A stretch of 44,504 nucleotides of DNA from an uncultured Actinomycetes bacterium (GTDB taxonomy: Bacteria > Actinomycetota > Actinomycetes > Nanopelagicales > Nanopelagicaceae), in NCBI GenBank assembly GCA_903852585.1, contig CAINRG010000008.1:1-44504 (forward strand), written 5' to 3'. Made by a program: the position numbers and the translations under genes. Positions 17,542-26,688 of the stretch are shown in pieces. Within the stretch, counting starts at the first letter, position 1; each line of letters starts with the position of its first letter. The notes under the pieces are model-generated. The model saw only the letters and a list, made by a program, of their open reading frames with translations. It made no database searches and was not told the DNA's origin.

Positions 17542-18133
17542 GTTAAAGCTCCGCGAATCAGGAATAAATCTGATTGCAGGAGTCGATGAGGCCGGTCGAG
17601 GTCCTTGTGCAGGACCATTAGTCATTGCCGCAGTGATTCTCAAAGATCCTCATTCAAGCGCGCTTTCGAAAGTACGGGATTCAAAAGAATTAACAGAAAA
17701 AGTTCGCGAGGAACTATTTCCTGTTGTGAAAGAAGAATCACTTTCATATTCCATTATTGAAATTTGGCCTGAAGAACTTGATGCCCTTGGACTTCATAAA
17801 TCTAATCTTGAAGGAATGCGAAGAGCTGTATCCTCACTTGCTGTCACCCCGGACTATGTGCTCACGGATGGTTATGCGATTGAAGGAATGGAGATGCCCA
17901 CTCTTGCAGTCTGGAAGGGTGATCAAGTGGCGATTTCGATAAGCGCCGCATCTATCCTTGCAAAAGTTCACCGTGATCACATCATGATTGAGGTGGATAA
18001 GAAATACCCGGGGTATGGTTTTGCTGGGCACAAGGGCTACATCACGGCCTCTCATACCGCAGCCCTCAAAAAGCTCGGTGTTTCTGATATCCACCGGAAA
18101 TCTTTTTCAAATATTCACAAGCTACTTCATTAA
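17501..18133 (+). CDS. rnhB: Ribonuclease HII
   Basis: It removes ribonucleotides and RNA primers from DNA by nicking RNA-DNA hybrids. The product has 210 residues with the family's acidic motif GVDEAGRGPCAGP, then VRDSKELTEK, and SISAASILAKVHRD. The first start that keeps the whole fold is ATG 17501 (TTG 17495 also in frame), inside the 3' end of lepB, implying coupled translation. The lepB-rnhB pair is standard in actinobacteria. Confidence 0.92.
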   Translation: MTSPRSQLNLLNIELKLRESGINLIAGVDEAGRGPCAGPLVIAAVILKDPHSSALSKVRDSKELTEKVREELFPVVKEESLSYSIIEIWPEELDALGLHKSNLEGMRRAVSSLAVTPDYVLTDGYAIEGMEMPTLAVWKGDQVAISISAASILAKVHRDHIMIEVDKKYPGYGFAGHKGYITASHTAALKKLGVSDIHRKSFSNIHKLLH

Positions 18134-18144
18134 CAGTTCTATGT

Positions 18145-18158
18145 AGGAAATATTTCCT
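18145..18158. promoter_or_regulatory. 14-bp perfect palindrome between rnhB and yraN
   Basis: AGGAAATATTTCCT reads identically on both strands. A second inverted repeat, GAGATT / AATCTC, follows within 25 bases and ends just before the yraN start. Together they fill the only sizeable gap in the rplS-to-era run. This could be a regulator site or an RNA hairpin; the factor is unknown. Confidence 0.35.
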
Positions 18159-18189
18159 CCTGGGAGATTTCTCTTAATCTCTCCTTCTT

Positions 18190-18558
18190 ATGAAAAAGGC
18201 ACAGAATTCACTCAAAGTTTTAGGCGCAGCCGGCGAAGAAGAAGTTTCACAGTATCTTCAACGGATAGGAATGCGGATTATCGATCGAAATTGGCGGATT
18301 AGGGGCGGTGAAATTGATCTTGTCTGTGAGGAAGCGGGCACAATCGTTTTTGTCGAAGTAAAGACCCGGACGAGCACTCTTTATGGAACCCCATTTGACG
18401 CTATAACTCCAGAGAAGGCATTTCGATTGCAGCGCTTAGCCCTTGCGTGGATGGCGATGAATCATCGATGGGGACAGGACTATCGAATCGATGCAGCTGG
18501 TGTCTGGACCGATGGTTATGGATCCTTTGAGATAGAACTTCGAAAGGCTGTTCTGTAA
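18190..18558 (+). CDS. yraN: YraN family protein (UPF0102, endonuclease-like fold)
   Basis: This 122-residue protein has the PD-(D/E)XK nuclease-like core: RGGEIDLVCEEA and IVFVEVKTRTS supply Asp, Glu and Lys in the expected order. It resembles archaeal Holliday-junction resolvases in fold, but the function of the family is unproven. The stop overlaps the ATG of the next gene by one base, so it is co-translated with yifB, the usual actinobacterial pairing. Confidence 0.88.
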   Translation: MKKAQNSLKVLGAAGEEEVSQYLQRIGMRIIDRNWRIRGGEIDLVCEEAGTIVFVEVKTRTSTLYGTPFDAITPEKAFRLQRLALAWMAMNHRWGQDYRIDAAGVWTDGYGSFEIELRKAVL

Positions 18559-20084
18559 TGGCTCTTGCAAGAATTCGAACGCTCACACTTGTCGGGCTTG
18601 AGGGACATGTCGTTGATATCGAAGTCGATATCTCTGAAGGGTTACCCGGATATACCTTGCTCGGGTTACCCGATACAGCGCTCACCGAATCTCGTGACCG
18701 CGTTCGTTCTGCATTAGTAAATTCAGGCTTCACATGGCCAAATCGCCGCGTAACAGTTTCACTTTCACCAGCCTGGCTTCCGAAAAAGGGATCCAATTTT
18801 GATCTCCCCATTGCCATTGCTCTACTCGTTGCAACAGGGGAGTTGGAGCAAAAAAATTGCGAGGAGATTATTTTTCTCGGCGAGCTAGGACTCGATGGTT
18901 CCCTTCGATTTGTTCGGGGAGTGCTCCCCGCTCTACTTGCGGCAACACGGGAAGGATTCCACCGGGCAATTATTCCAAGCTCCAATCGCGAAGAGGCAGT
19001 TTTGGTAAGGCAGATGCAATCCATCGGCGCAACATCACTTCTTTCAGTGATTCATTTTCTTTCAACGGGGGAGCGCGAGAAGGAAGAGTTGCTCAGCGGA
19101 AATGACTTTTCAGATTCCAGCGCAATTGATCTTTCCGATGTTATTGGGCAGATTCCAGCGCGATTTGCATCGGAGATTGCAGCGATTGGTGGACATCACA
19201 TTCTCTTTATCGGTCCACCTGGTACAGGAAAGACGATGATTGCTGAACGAATTCCCACAATACTTCCACCACTGTCCCACGAGAGAGCTCTTGAAGTAAG
19301 TGCAATACATTCTGTAGCAGGAATTTTGGAGAAGAGGGGAGCTCTCTCATCTATCGCACCATTTATCGCTCCTCATCACACAACAACAGCACCAGCGATG
19401 GTGGGCGGCGGAGTTCACATCGTGCGTCCCGGCGCAGTCAGTCTTGCCCACGAAGGAATTCTCTTTATCGATGAAGCGCCAGAATGTTCTTCAGGGGTTC
19501 TCGATTCTCTTCGTCAACCACTGGAATCTGGCACAGTCACGATCTCTCGGTCGACTGGAACTACAACATATCCGGCAAACTTTCTCCTCGTGCTGGCCGC
19601 GAATCCCTGCCCGTGTGGAAAATATTCCGGAAGAGGCAGAAGTTGCAGATGTTCTTCTCTTCAGATTCGGCGCTATCTTCAGAAACTTTCAGGGCCCTTA
19701 TTAGATCGCATTGATATTCGAACATTTGTAGAGGCGCCAACTCGCACGGAAATGGCGAGCCGGGAAATTGGAGAATCTAGTTCGACCGTTCGCAAGCGAG
19801 TTATGGCCGCACGTGCTGCTTCTGCCGAACGTTTTTCGGGATTGCCGTGGAAATTAAATTCACGAATCCCTCCTCGTGAACTTCGTTCACGTTTTGCGGC
19901 AGAGAAAAGTGCAATGGCCTTTCTTCATACCGAGCTTGATTCTGAGCGGCTAAGCGCACGGGGATTTCACAAAGTCTTGCGGCTTTCATGGTCCGTCGCT
20001 GATCAAAAGGGGCATCAGATTCCAAATAAGGATGATGTCGAAATTGCCTATTTGCTCCGAGAAGGAATGGAGCTACTTCAATGA
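18558..20084 (+). CDS. comM: YifB/ComM family Mg-chelatase-like AAA+ ATPase
   Basis: It has 508 residues in three parts: an N-terminal Lon-protease-like (ChlI) domain (about 1-180), an AAA+ domain with Walker A GPPGTGKT at 219-226 and Walker B in ILFIDEAPE, and the Mg_chelatase_C part with LAANPCPCG. ComM is a hexameric helicase that promotes branch migration in natural transformation. The neighbour dprA overlaps by four bases and loads RecA on incoming DNA, so the two probably work together. No DNA-uptake genes are visible here, so competence is not shown. Confidence 0.92.
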   Translation: MALARIRTLTLVGLEGHVVDIEVDISEGLPGYTLLGLPDTALTESRDRVRSALVNSGFTWPNRRVTVSLSPAWLPKKGSNFDLPIAIALLVATGELEQKNCEEIIFLGELGLDGSLRFVRGVLPALLAATREGFHRAIIPSSNREEAVLVRQMQSIGATSLLSVIHFLSTGEREKEELLSGNDFSDSSAIDLSDVIGQIPARFASEIAAIGGHHILFIGPPGTGKTMIAERIPTILPPLSHERALEVSAIHSVAGILEKRGALSSIAPFIAPHHTTTAPAMVGGGVHIVRPGAVSLAHEGILFIDEAPECSSGVLDSLRQPLESGTVTISRSTGTTTYPANFLLVLAANPCPCGKYSGRGRSCRCSSLQIRRYLQKLSGPLLDRIDIRTFVEAPTRTEMASREIGESSSTVRKRVMAARAASAERFSGLPWKLNSRIPPRELRSRFAAEKSAMAFLHTELDSERLSARGFHKVLRLSWSVADQKGHQIPNKDDVEIAYLLREGMELLQ

Positions 20085-20968
20085 CATCAGAGGAATCGGC
20101 GCGATTACTTCTGATGGCAACGATTGAAGGCGGCTCTCCATTTTGGACAAAAGAGGTAAAGGAATGTGGAGCACCCTCTGTAGTCGATCGCCTTATCGAT
20201 GGCTTCTATCTCGGAGGAAAAAACTCTTCTGACAAAATTAGCGCCCACATAAGAACTCTGGATGCTGAAATCCTTCGTAAAAAGATATCTGATGCCGGGT
20301 GTGATTTACTCACTCCCTTTTCTCAAGAATGGCCTACGCAGGTAGACGATCTATTGGCACCGCCATTTGGTCTGATCTGTAAGGGCGATAAAGAACTTTT
20401 AACTCAAAAGTCTCTTTCGATAGTTGGGAGCAGAAATCCAACTTCCTACGGCGTAAAAGTGGCAGGAGAATTTGCTGCCGGCTTTGTCGATCGTGACTGG
20501 ATTGTTGTAAGCGGTGGTGCGTATGGAATAGATGCGGCAGCACATCGAGGAGCGCTAGCTGCTGAAGGGGCCACCGTTGTTGTTCTCGGAAGCGGAATGA
20601 ACCAAACGTATCCGGCCGGGAATGAGAAACTTTTCAAGGAGATAGAGGCAACAGGTGTTCTAATTTCTGAAGTGTTGCCTCATGTGCATGCACATCCACA
20701 TCGATTTCTCATTCGAAACCGAATTATCGCCGCGCTCAGCAGAGGAACACTTGTTGTCGAGGCTGCCTACCGAAGCGGTTCTCTTCGAACAGCAAGAGAT
20801 GCATCAGAAATTATGAGAATGGTGATGGCAATTCCAGGCTCAATATCCTCCCCGGCAAGTGAAGGCTGTCATCGATTAATCGCAAATCGCGAGGCAGAAT
20901 TGGTTTCTTCAGTCTCTGATGTCATGGAATTGGTTATGTCGCTCGATGATGCGAGAATGGATGCATGA
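20081..20968 (+). CDS. dprA: DNA-processing protein DprA
   Basis: This is the 295-residue Rossmann-type SMF/DprA protein that binds single-stranded DNA and passes it to RecA during transformation. Family blocks are LSIVGSRNPTSYG, SGGAYGIDAAAHRGAL, GSGMNQTYPAGN and RFLIRNRIIAALS. The C-terminal winged helix (DML1) common in longer members is absent, and the end is a short helical tail. ATGA-type overlaps occur with yifB upstream and era downstream. Confidence 0.93.
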   Translation: MTSEESARLLLMATIEGGSPFWTKEVKECGAPSVVDRLIDGFYLGGKNSSDKISAHIRTLDAEILRKKISDAGCDLLTPFSQEWPTQVDDLLAPPFGLICKGDKELLTQKSLSIVGSRNPTSYGVKVAGEFAAGFVDRDWIVVSGGAYGIDAAAHRGALAAEGATVVVLGSGMNQTYPAGNEKLFKEIEATGVLISEVLPHVHAHPHRFLIRNRIIAALSRGTLVVEAAYRSGSLRTARDASEIMRMVMAIPGSISSPASEGCHRLIANREAELVSSVSDVMELVMSLDDARMDA

Positions 20969-21873
20969 GTTCATCTTTCCGAGCAGGGTTTGTCGCCATT
21001 GTTGGACGCCCAAATACCGGAAAATCTACACTCGTTAATGCTTTAATCGGCAAAAAGATTGTGATCACATCGGCCCATCCCAATACAACACGAAATCCCA
21101 TTCGCGGAATCCTCTCTCGCCCAGATTTCCAAATGGTTGTCGTTGACACGCCTGGAATTCACAAGCCGAAAACTCTCTTAGGTTCACGCCTGAATGAGAT
21201 GGTGAATCAAAACCTTGAATCCGTCGATGCCGCGGTTTTGTGCTTGCCTGCCGATGAAGCAATCGGAGCTGGCGATGAGTTTATTGCAAAGCAATTAGAG
21301 CACATTCGAAATGTCTATCTTGTGGTGACAAAAATTGACCGCGTTGGGAAAGATCAAATTGTTGCCAAACTTGCAGAAGTTTCGCAATTCATCACGAAGA
21401 CAAAATTGATGGTTCGAGAAGTTGTGCCAATCTCTGCTGCAGAACATACTCAGGTTGACCTACTCACAGAACTGCTCGTGAATTCGCTTCCCACTTCGCA
21501 CGCTCTATATCCAGAAGACATCACAACCGATCAGGCAGCAGAAATGACACTTTCTGAGTTAATTCGCGAAGCTGCCATTCAAGATGTATTCGAGGAAGTT
21601 CCTCACTCCATCGTCGTGACAATCGATGAAATGGAGAAGCGTGAGAATAAGGAATTTTACGATATTCACGCAACCATTCATGTGGAGCGAGATAGTCAAA
21701 AGGGAATAATCCTTGGCGCTCGTGGATCACGACTGAAGGAAATTGGAATGCAATCTCGTAAGAGCATTGAGATATTTTTGGATTGCAAAGTTTTTCTTGG
21801 CCTTCACGTCAAAGTGAGCAAGGACTGGCAACGCGACCCCAAGCTTTTGAAGCGGTTTGGATTTACGGAGTAA
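20965..21873 (+). CDS. era: GTPase Era
   Basis: Era binds the 3' end of 16S rRNA and assists 30S assembly. In its 302 residues G1 is GRPNTGKS (14-21), the switch region has PNTTRNPI, G3 is DTPGIHKP, G4 is TKID and G5 is ISAAE. A C-terminal KH domain follows (about 205-300) with GILGARGSRLKEIG-like residues. In many bacteria era lies with ybeY or recO; here it directly follows dprA with a four-base overlap. Its 3' end overlaps the convergent EamA gene by 11 bases. Confidence 0.95.
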   Translation: MSSSFRAGFVAIVGRPNTGKSTLVNALIGKKIVITSAHPNTTRNPIRGILSRPDFQMVVVDTPGIHKPKTLLGSRLNEMVNQNLESVDAAVLCLPADEAIGAGDEFIAKQLEHIRNVYLVVTKIDRVGKDQIVAKLAEVSQFITKTKLMVREVVPISAAEHTQVDLLTELLVNSLPTSHALYPEDITTDQAAEMTLSELIREAAIQDVFEEVPHSIVVTIDEMEKRENKEFYDIHATIHVERDSQKGIILGARGSRLKEIGMQSRKSIEIFLDCKVFLGLHVKVSKDWQRDPKLLKRFGFTE

Positions 21874-22735
21874 CTCTCTTTTTTCCCGCAAGATATGACC
21901 CAATAAGGATGAGGGGCAAACCTAATCCTATTCCAAGAGTAAGTGGTTCGCTTAATACAATAATTCCTAACAAGACCGCCACGGCCGTGTTTATATAGGT
22001 CACCATCGAAGCGCGCGTAGGCCCAACATCAATAATGACTTTGAAAAAGACGACGAATGCGATTGCTGTCGGGAATATTCCTAGAACGAGAAGCGACCAG
22101 ATTGCTTTTGCACTTGGTGCAGTTGCTGGCCATTGGATAACCCCTACGGGTATGTAGATGATCGCGGTAAAGAACATTGCAAGACTATTGATTGCAAGGC
22201 CGTTGAGATTTGGAGCTTTACGCCTGATCATCATCGGGGCAATTGCATAACCCAGAGCGGCTAACAAAATCATGGCTATTGCCGAACCGCTATTTTCACC
22301 GCGCAAACTTTCTAGCCCAACGACCAGAATGACGCCAACGAAACCAACAACCATTCCGATAATGCGTTGGGGTTGCCAAACAGAATGATCGCCCAACATT
22401 GAAGCGAGAATTGTTGACCAGAATGGAACCGTTGCAATCAGAAGCCCAGCAAGTCCAGATGAAATATGTCGCTCACCGCTTGATAAAAAATACCAAGGCC
22501 CAACGAGTTCTATCACGGAGTAGAGAAGAATCCATTTATAGAATTTCAACGCCTCCTTTATTAGCCCTTGCTTAATGGCGAGGGGGAGAAGAAAAAGCGC
22601 TCCGAGGCAAACGCGTGCAAAGACTAAGAATCCAGGCTGGAATCCGCCAGGCTCCACAGCAATTTTGATGAAGAGGTAGGGAATTCCCCACAGAATTCCT
22701 GCAGCCCAAAAGAGGGTCCAACTTTTTCGTGTCAT
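21863..22735 (-). CDS. EamA/DMT family transporter
   Basis: A 290-residue membrane protein with about ten hydrophobic segments arranged as two EamA repeats, the drug/metabolite transporter plan. The start MTRKSWTLFWAAGILWGIPY matches the family, and Pro/Gly-rich segment ends such as GLPLILIGSYLAGKK close each repeat. Members export amino acids, nucleosides or other metabolites; no substrate is deducible. The ATG overlaps the glgM stop by four bases, so it is translated from the glgM message. Confidence 0.85.
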   Translation of the reverse strand: MTRKSWTLFWAAGILWGIPYLFIKIAVEPGGFQPGFLVFARVCLGALFLLPLAIKQGLIKEALKFYKWILLYSVIELVGPWYFLSSGERHISSGLAGLLIATVPFWSTILASMLGDHSVWQPQRIIGMVVGFVGVILVVGLESLRGENSGSAIAMILLAALGYAIAPMMIRRKAPNLNGLAINSLAMFFTAIIYIPVGVIQWPATAPSAKAIWSLLVLGIFPTAIAFVVFFKVIIDVGPTRASMVTYINTAVAVLLGIIVLSEPLTLGIGLGLPLILIGSYLAGKKRVTP

Positions 22736-23895
22736 CTTTGTGAAATCACAGAGCGGTAGAGAGATTCAGTCTGTTCTGCGATTGCGCCCCAAGCAAAATC
22801 ATTGACAGCGCGAGTTCGCCCCGCTTTACCGTATCTTTCGAGTTTGGCTGGATCGGACATGAGTGAAGTGATCTTCGAGGAGAGTGCGTTTTCAAATTCG
22901 AGGCCATCCCCGGAGTAATCAACGAGCTCGCCCGTTATGCCATCCTGAACTACTTCTGGAATTCCACCAACACGTGAGGCGAGTACTGCCGTCTCGCACG
23001 CCATTGCTTCAAGATTAACGATGCCAAGGGGTTCATACACGCTTGGACAGATAAAGAGATCAGCACTTGATAGCAAAACCTTAAGTTCTGCCTGAGGCAA
23101 CATCTTTTCTTGCCACCATACATTCTTTCGACTGGCTTGAAGTTCTTGGATAAGTGCTGCGATCTCTGCACCGATTGCAGGTTCGTCAGGGCTGCCTGCA
23201 GCAATCACGAGCCCAATATCAGGGGATACGTTTTTCCAAGCTCGAAGTAGGTGGGCAAGACCTTTTTGACGAGTAATGCGACCAACAAAAATTGCGTAGC
23301 GACCGACAATTCCAATCTGATTGAGAACTTGCTGGTCGTGGGTGGGGGAATATTTTTGAGTATCAACCCCATTGAGAATTGTGTGAATCTTGGAAGGATC
23401 AAGTGAGGGGTAGGCCTTGAGGATATCTTTCTTCATCCCATTACTCACCGCAATGATGGCATCTGCGGATTCGTAGGCAGTTTTTTCTGCCCATGAGGAG
23501 AGGCGATATCCGCCGCCAAGTTGTTCAGCTTTCCAAGGGCGATCGGGTTCGAGGGAGTGCGCTGTGATGATGTGTGGGATTCCGTGGAGGAGGGATGCAA
23601 AGTGCCCTGCCATATTTGCATACCAGGTGTGAGAATGAACAAGGTCCACGGTATCGAGTGCTTGTGCGATTTCAATATCAGTTGTCAGCGCTTGAAGCGC
23701 GGGATTGAGGGAGGCAAGTGAGCTGGGAAGGGAATATCCCGTGGCATCCTGCCGATCTTCTCCAAAACAATGAACATCAACAGTGATTTTTTCGCGAAGT
23801 GCTTGAGTTAACTGCAGTGCATGAACTCCCGCACCACCATAGATATGAGGAGGCCACTCTTTGGTAACGAGACCAATCCGCAAATCTTGAGACAT
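22732..23895 (-). CDS. glgM: GT4 glycogen synthase / maltose-1-phosphate synthase (GlgM type)
   Basis: The 387-residue GT4 glycosyltransferase has the N-terminal loop EWPPHIYGGAGVHAL, a hinge with FVGRITRQKGL, and the donor-site E-x7-E motif in EPLGIVNLE. Actinobacterial proteins of this type, first named GlgA, are known in mycobacteria to make alpha-maltose-1-phosphate from ADP-glucose and glucose-1-phosphate (GlgM). The divergent glgC neighbour is the same arrangement as Rv1212c-Rv1213 in M. tuberculosis. A GGAG Shine-Dalgarno precedes ATG 23895. No glgE is present here to use the product, so plain glycogen synthase stays possible. Confidence 0.85.
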   Translation of the reverse strand: MSQDLRIGLVTKEWPPHIYGGAGVHALQLTQALREKITVDVHCFGEDRQDATGYSLPSSLASLNPALQALTTDIEIAQALDTVDLVHSHTWYANMAGHFASLLHGIPHIITAHSLEPDRPWKAEQLGGGYRLSSWAEKTAYESADAIIAVSNGMKKDILKAYPSLDPSKIHTILNGVDTQKYSPTHDQQVLNQIGIVGRYAIFVGRITRQKGLAHLLRAWKNVSPDIGLVIAAGSPDEPAIGAEIAALIQELQASRKNVWWQEKMLPQAELKVLLSSADLFICPSVYEPLGIVNLEAMACETAVLASRVGGIPEVVQDGITGELVDYSGDGLEFENALSSKITSLMSDPAKLERYGKAGRTRAVNDFAWGAIAEQTESLYRSVISQR

Positions 23896-23956
23896 TTGTT
23901 ATCGCTCCGTTACATGCTTGACCAATACATCACTTCCGCTGATGCGAAGGCAAGAG

Positions 23957-23962
23957 TATCGT
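23957..23962 (+). promoter_or_regulatory. -10 element for a leaderless glgC transcript
   Basis: TATCGT is six bases before ATG 23969, with no Shine-Dalgarno. The opposite gene glgM does have one, so the 73-base gap serves one leaderless and one leadered gene. Confidence 0.5.
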
Positions 23963-23968
23963 TGAAGC

Positions 23969-25195
23969 ATGATTCGGCGCGAACAACCCCTCGGAATAGT
24001 CCTCGCCGGCGGTGAAGGCAAGCGTTTAATGCCGCTAACGGCCGATAGGGCTAAGCCGGCCGTTCCTTTTGGTGGGGCCTACCGACTCGTTGATTTTGTT
24101 CTCTCAAATCTTGTAAATGCAGATATGCGAAAAATCGCAGTACTTACTCAATATAAATCCCATTCTCTTGACCGACACATCACCACAACATGGCGCATGT
24201 CGACTCTTCTTGGTAATTACATTACTCCAGTCCCTGCTCAACAACGCCTCGGACCTCGTTGGTACACCGGTAGCGCAGATGCGATTTTGCAAAACTTTAA
24301 TCTTATTCACGATGAAAACCCAAAGAATGTTCTTGTTTTTGGTGCAGATCACGTTTATCGCATGGATCCAGAACAGATGTTTAATTTTCATCTTGAAACT
24401 GGAGCGGGTGTTACAGTCGCAGCTATCCGAGTGAAAAAAAGTGAAGCCTCAGAATTTGGAGTTATTGAACTTGCAGATGATGGAATAACCATAAAGGCAT
24501 TTCATGAAAAACCTGCAAATCCTCCAACCATGCCAGGAAATCCAGATTATTGCTTAGTCTCGATGGGCAATTACATCTTTAAGCGGGACGAGATGGAAGA
24601 TGCCTTAATTTTGGACTCTGAAAATATCGAGAGCAAACATGATTTGGGAACAAACATCATTCCAATGCTTACTGCCATGGGTCGAGCTTTCGCCTATGAT
24701 TTTGCGAATAACCACGTTCCAGGAGAGACAGATCGCGATAAGGGCTATTGGCGCGATGTTGGAAGTATCGACGCTTACTATGACGCGCATATGGATCTTG
24801 TTTCTGTGCATCCAATCTTCAACCTCTACAACCGCGAATGGCCACTTCTCACAAATCCGCCTTCGCTTCCGCCTGCAAAATTCTCTGAAAATGGAAGTGC
24901 GGTTGATTCGATTGTAGGAGCGGGATCCATCATTGCCGGTGCACGTGTGGAGCGATCTGTCGTTTCTTTTGATGTGCAGGGTGCAACAAATGCGATTGTG
25001 CAAGGTTCTGTCATTATGCCGGGCGTTCGAATTGGCGCAAACTCAATTATTCGAAATGCAATTTTGGATAAGGGAGTAATTGTTGAGCCGGGAGCTCAAA
25101 TCGGTGTAGATCTAGAACGAGATCGTCAGCGATTTACTGTCAGCGATGGTGGGATTGTTGTCGTAGGCAAGAGCACCATCGTTACATCACATTAA
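23969..25195 (+). CDS. glgC: Glucose-1-phosphate adenylyltransferase
   Basis: It makes ADP-glucose from glucose-1-phosphate and ATP, the committed step in glycogen synthesis. The length of 408 residues is typical. Motifs are the nucleotide loop [28 protein letters not shown], the substrate-site [16 protein letters not shown], and the [12 protein letters not shown] box. The C-terminal third is a left-handed beta-helix of hexapeptide-like repeats. Its stop abuts the stop of the convergent sugar-kinase gene with no spacer. Confidence 0.94.
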   Translation: MIRREQPLGIVLAGGEGKRLMPLTADRAKPAVPFGGAYRLVDFVLSNLVNADMRKIAVLTQYKSHSLDRHITTTWRMSTLLGNYITPVPAQQRLGPRWYTGSADAILQNFNLIHDENPKNVLVFGADHVYRMDPEQMFNFHLETGAGVTVAAIRVKKSEASEFGVIELADDGITIKAFHEKPANPPTMPGNPDYCLVSMGNYIFKRDEMEDALILDSENIESKHDLGTNIIPMLTAMGRAFAYDFANNHVPGETDRDKGYWRDVGSIDAYYDAHMDLVSVHPIFNLYNREWPLLTNPPSLPPAKFSENGSAVDSIVGAGSIIAGARVERSVVSFDVQGATNAIVQGSVIMPGVRIGANSIIRNAILDKGVIVEPGAQIGVDLERDRQRFTVSDGGIVVVGKSTIVTSH

Positions 25196-26581
25196 TTACG
25201 CCGTTAAATCTCTCAATTTTCGATAAGAAAGAAGAACTTCTGGCGTAGCTACGGCCTTTACACTCGCAACATCTCCCAAATCCCATTGCGGTGGATTTTC
25301 TGTGCCAAGAAGAGCCCATGCAGCCTGACGCGCAGCTCCATTTGCAACATATTCACCAGCAGGCGGAACTAAAACTTCTCGACCAAAAAGTGCCGAAGCA
25401 ATATGAGAGACGGCAGGATTCTTGGCAGCGCCGCCGACAAGAAATACTCGTCGAATTTCTACGCCAGCTTTTTCAAGTGCATCGACTGCATCGGCAAGAC
25501 CACACAACATTCCTTCTATATAGGCGCGTGCGATATCTTGCGGATTGGAATTCTGTAGCGTGATTCCAGAGAGAACGCCGGTAGCTTCTGGACGATTCGG
25601 AGTGCGTTCACCTTCGAAGTAGGGCAGGAGTGAGAGCCCATGAGCCCCGGCAGGAGCTTTGAGCGCAAGCTCTCCGAGTTCTTCATAAGTGACACCGAGA
25701 ATTGCTGTAGCTGCATCAAGAATGCGAGCGGCATTTAATGTGCAGACCAATGGAAGAAAATCACCTGTCACAGATGCAAAGCCAGCGATTGTTCCGGATG
25801 CATCATGTGTCGATGTTTGGGAGATTGCAAATGCCGTTCCACTTGTACCGAGAGAGACGATCACATCGCCTTCCTGAGCTTGGATGCCAAAACCGGCCCC
25901 GGCATTATCACCAGCACCAGCGCCAATTTTGAGGCCAGAGGGAGAGGTTGCTCCAAATTCTTTGCTTCCGACGATTCGCGGAAAAATCACTTTTTGATCG
26001 CTGCGAATTACTTTTGCAAAAAGCTCCGGTAGATATTCATTTTTCTTTGCGCTGAAATATCCCGTTCCAGATGCATCCGATCTATCTGTGAAGATCTCGT
26101 TGATATCCGCACTTCCTGAGAGTTTCCACGAGAGCCAGTCATGTGGAAGGCAGACCGCGGCAATGCGCGAAGCGTTTTCTTTTTCATGATCTGCAACCCA
26201 GCGAACTTTGCTTGCTGTAAAGGATGCGACAAGTGATGAACCTGTCATAGCTGCTATCTCAGGAAATTCAGCATTGATATCGCTCGCTTCTTTTGCAGAG
26301 CGCGTGTCATTCCACAAGAGAGCTGGTCGAATAACGCGGCCTTGCAAATCAAGAAGAACCATTCCGTGCTGCTGTCCACCAATAGAAATGGCTTCAACGT
26401 CTTGGAGCCCACCGGCAGCGGCAATTGCTTCTTGGAGAGCGCTCCACCAATGAGCAGGATCCACTTCTGTTCCATCTGGATGGGGCGCCCGCCCTTCGCG
26501 AATAAGTGCTCCGGTGTGGGCGTCACGAATGACGATTTTCACTGATTGGGTGGACGAATCGACCCCGGCAACTAGCGTCAT
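25196..26581 (-). CDS. xylB: FGGY-family carbohydrate kinase, probably xylulokinase
   Basis: This is a 461-residue sugar kinase of the FGGY family. The N-terminal phosphate loop is [12 protein letters not shown]; the [11 protein letters not shown] box is typical of xylulokinase, followed by [12 protein letters not shown] and the C-terminal-lobe ATP site [11 protein letters not shown]. Xylulokinase feeds xylulose-5-phosphate to the pentose-phosphate pathway. No xylose isomerase is nearby, so ribulose or another pentulose is possible. AAAGGAG is well placed before ATG 26581. Confidence 0.85.
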   Translation of the reverse strand: MTLVAGVDSSTQSVKIVIRDAHTGALIREGRAPHPDGTEVDPAHWWSALQEAIAAAGGLQDVEAISIGGQQHGMVLLDLQGRVIRPALLWNDTRSAKEASDINAEFPEIAAMTGSSLVASFTASKVRWVADHEKENASRIAAVCLPHDWLSWKLSGSADINEIFTDRSDASGTGYFSAKKNEYLPELFAKVIRSDQKVIFPRIVGSKEFGATSPSGLKIGAGAGDNAGAGFGIQAQEGDVIVSLGTSGTAFAISQTSTHDASGTIAGFASVTGDFLPLVCTLNAARILDAATAILGVTYEELGELALKAPAGAHGLSLLPYFEGERTPNRPEATGVLSGITLQNSNPQDIARAYIEGMLCGLADAVDALEKAGVEIRRVFLVGGAAKNPAVSHIASALFGREVLVPPAGEYVANGAARQAAWALLGTENPPQWDLGDVASVKAVATPEVLLSYRKLRDLTA

Positions 26582-26688
26582 GGCGCTCCTTTATTCTGAC
26601 CCTGCTAAAAGGGTAGACTTCCATAGTCATCGTTGACTAGCCACTTCATTGAACTCATCTGAAGAAAATTGATCTTGGAGACTTTTAA

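Noticed and set aside
26582-26688. tRNA or small RNA between the sugar kinase and PFK genes
   Set aside because: No cloverleaf, TTCGA loop or terminator could be found.
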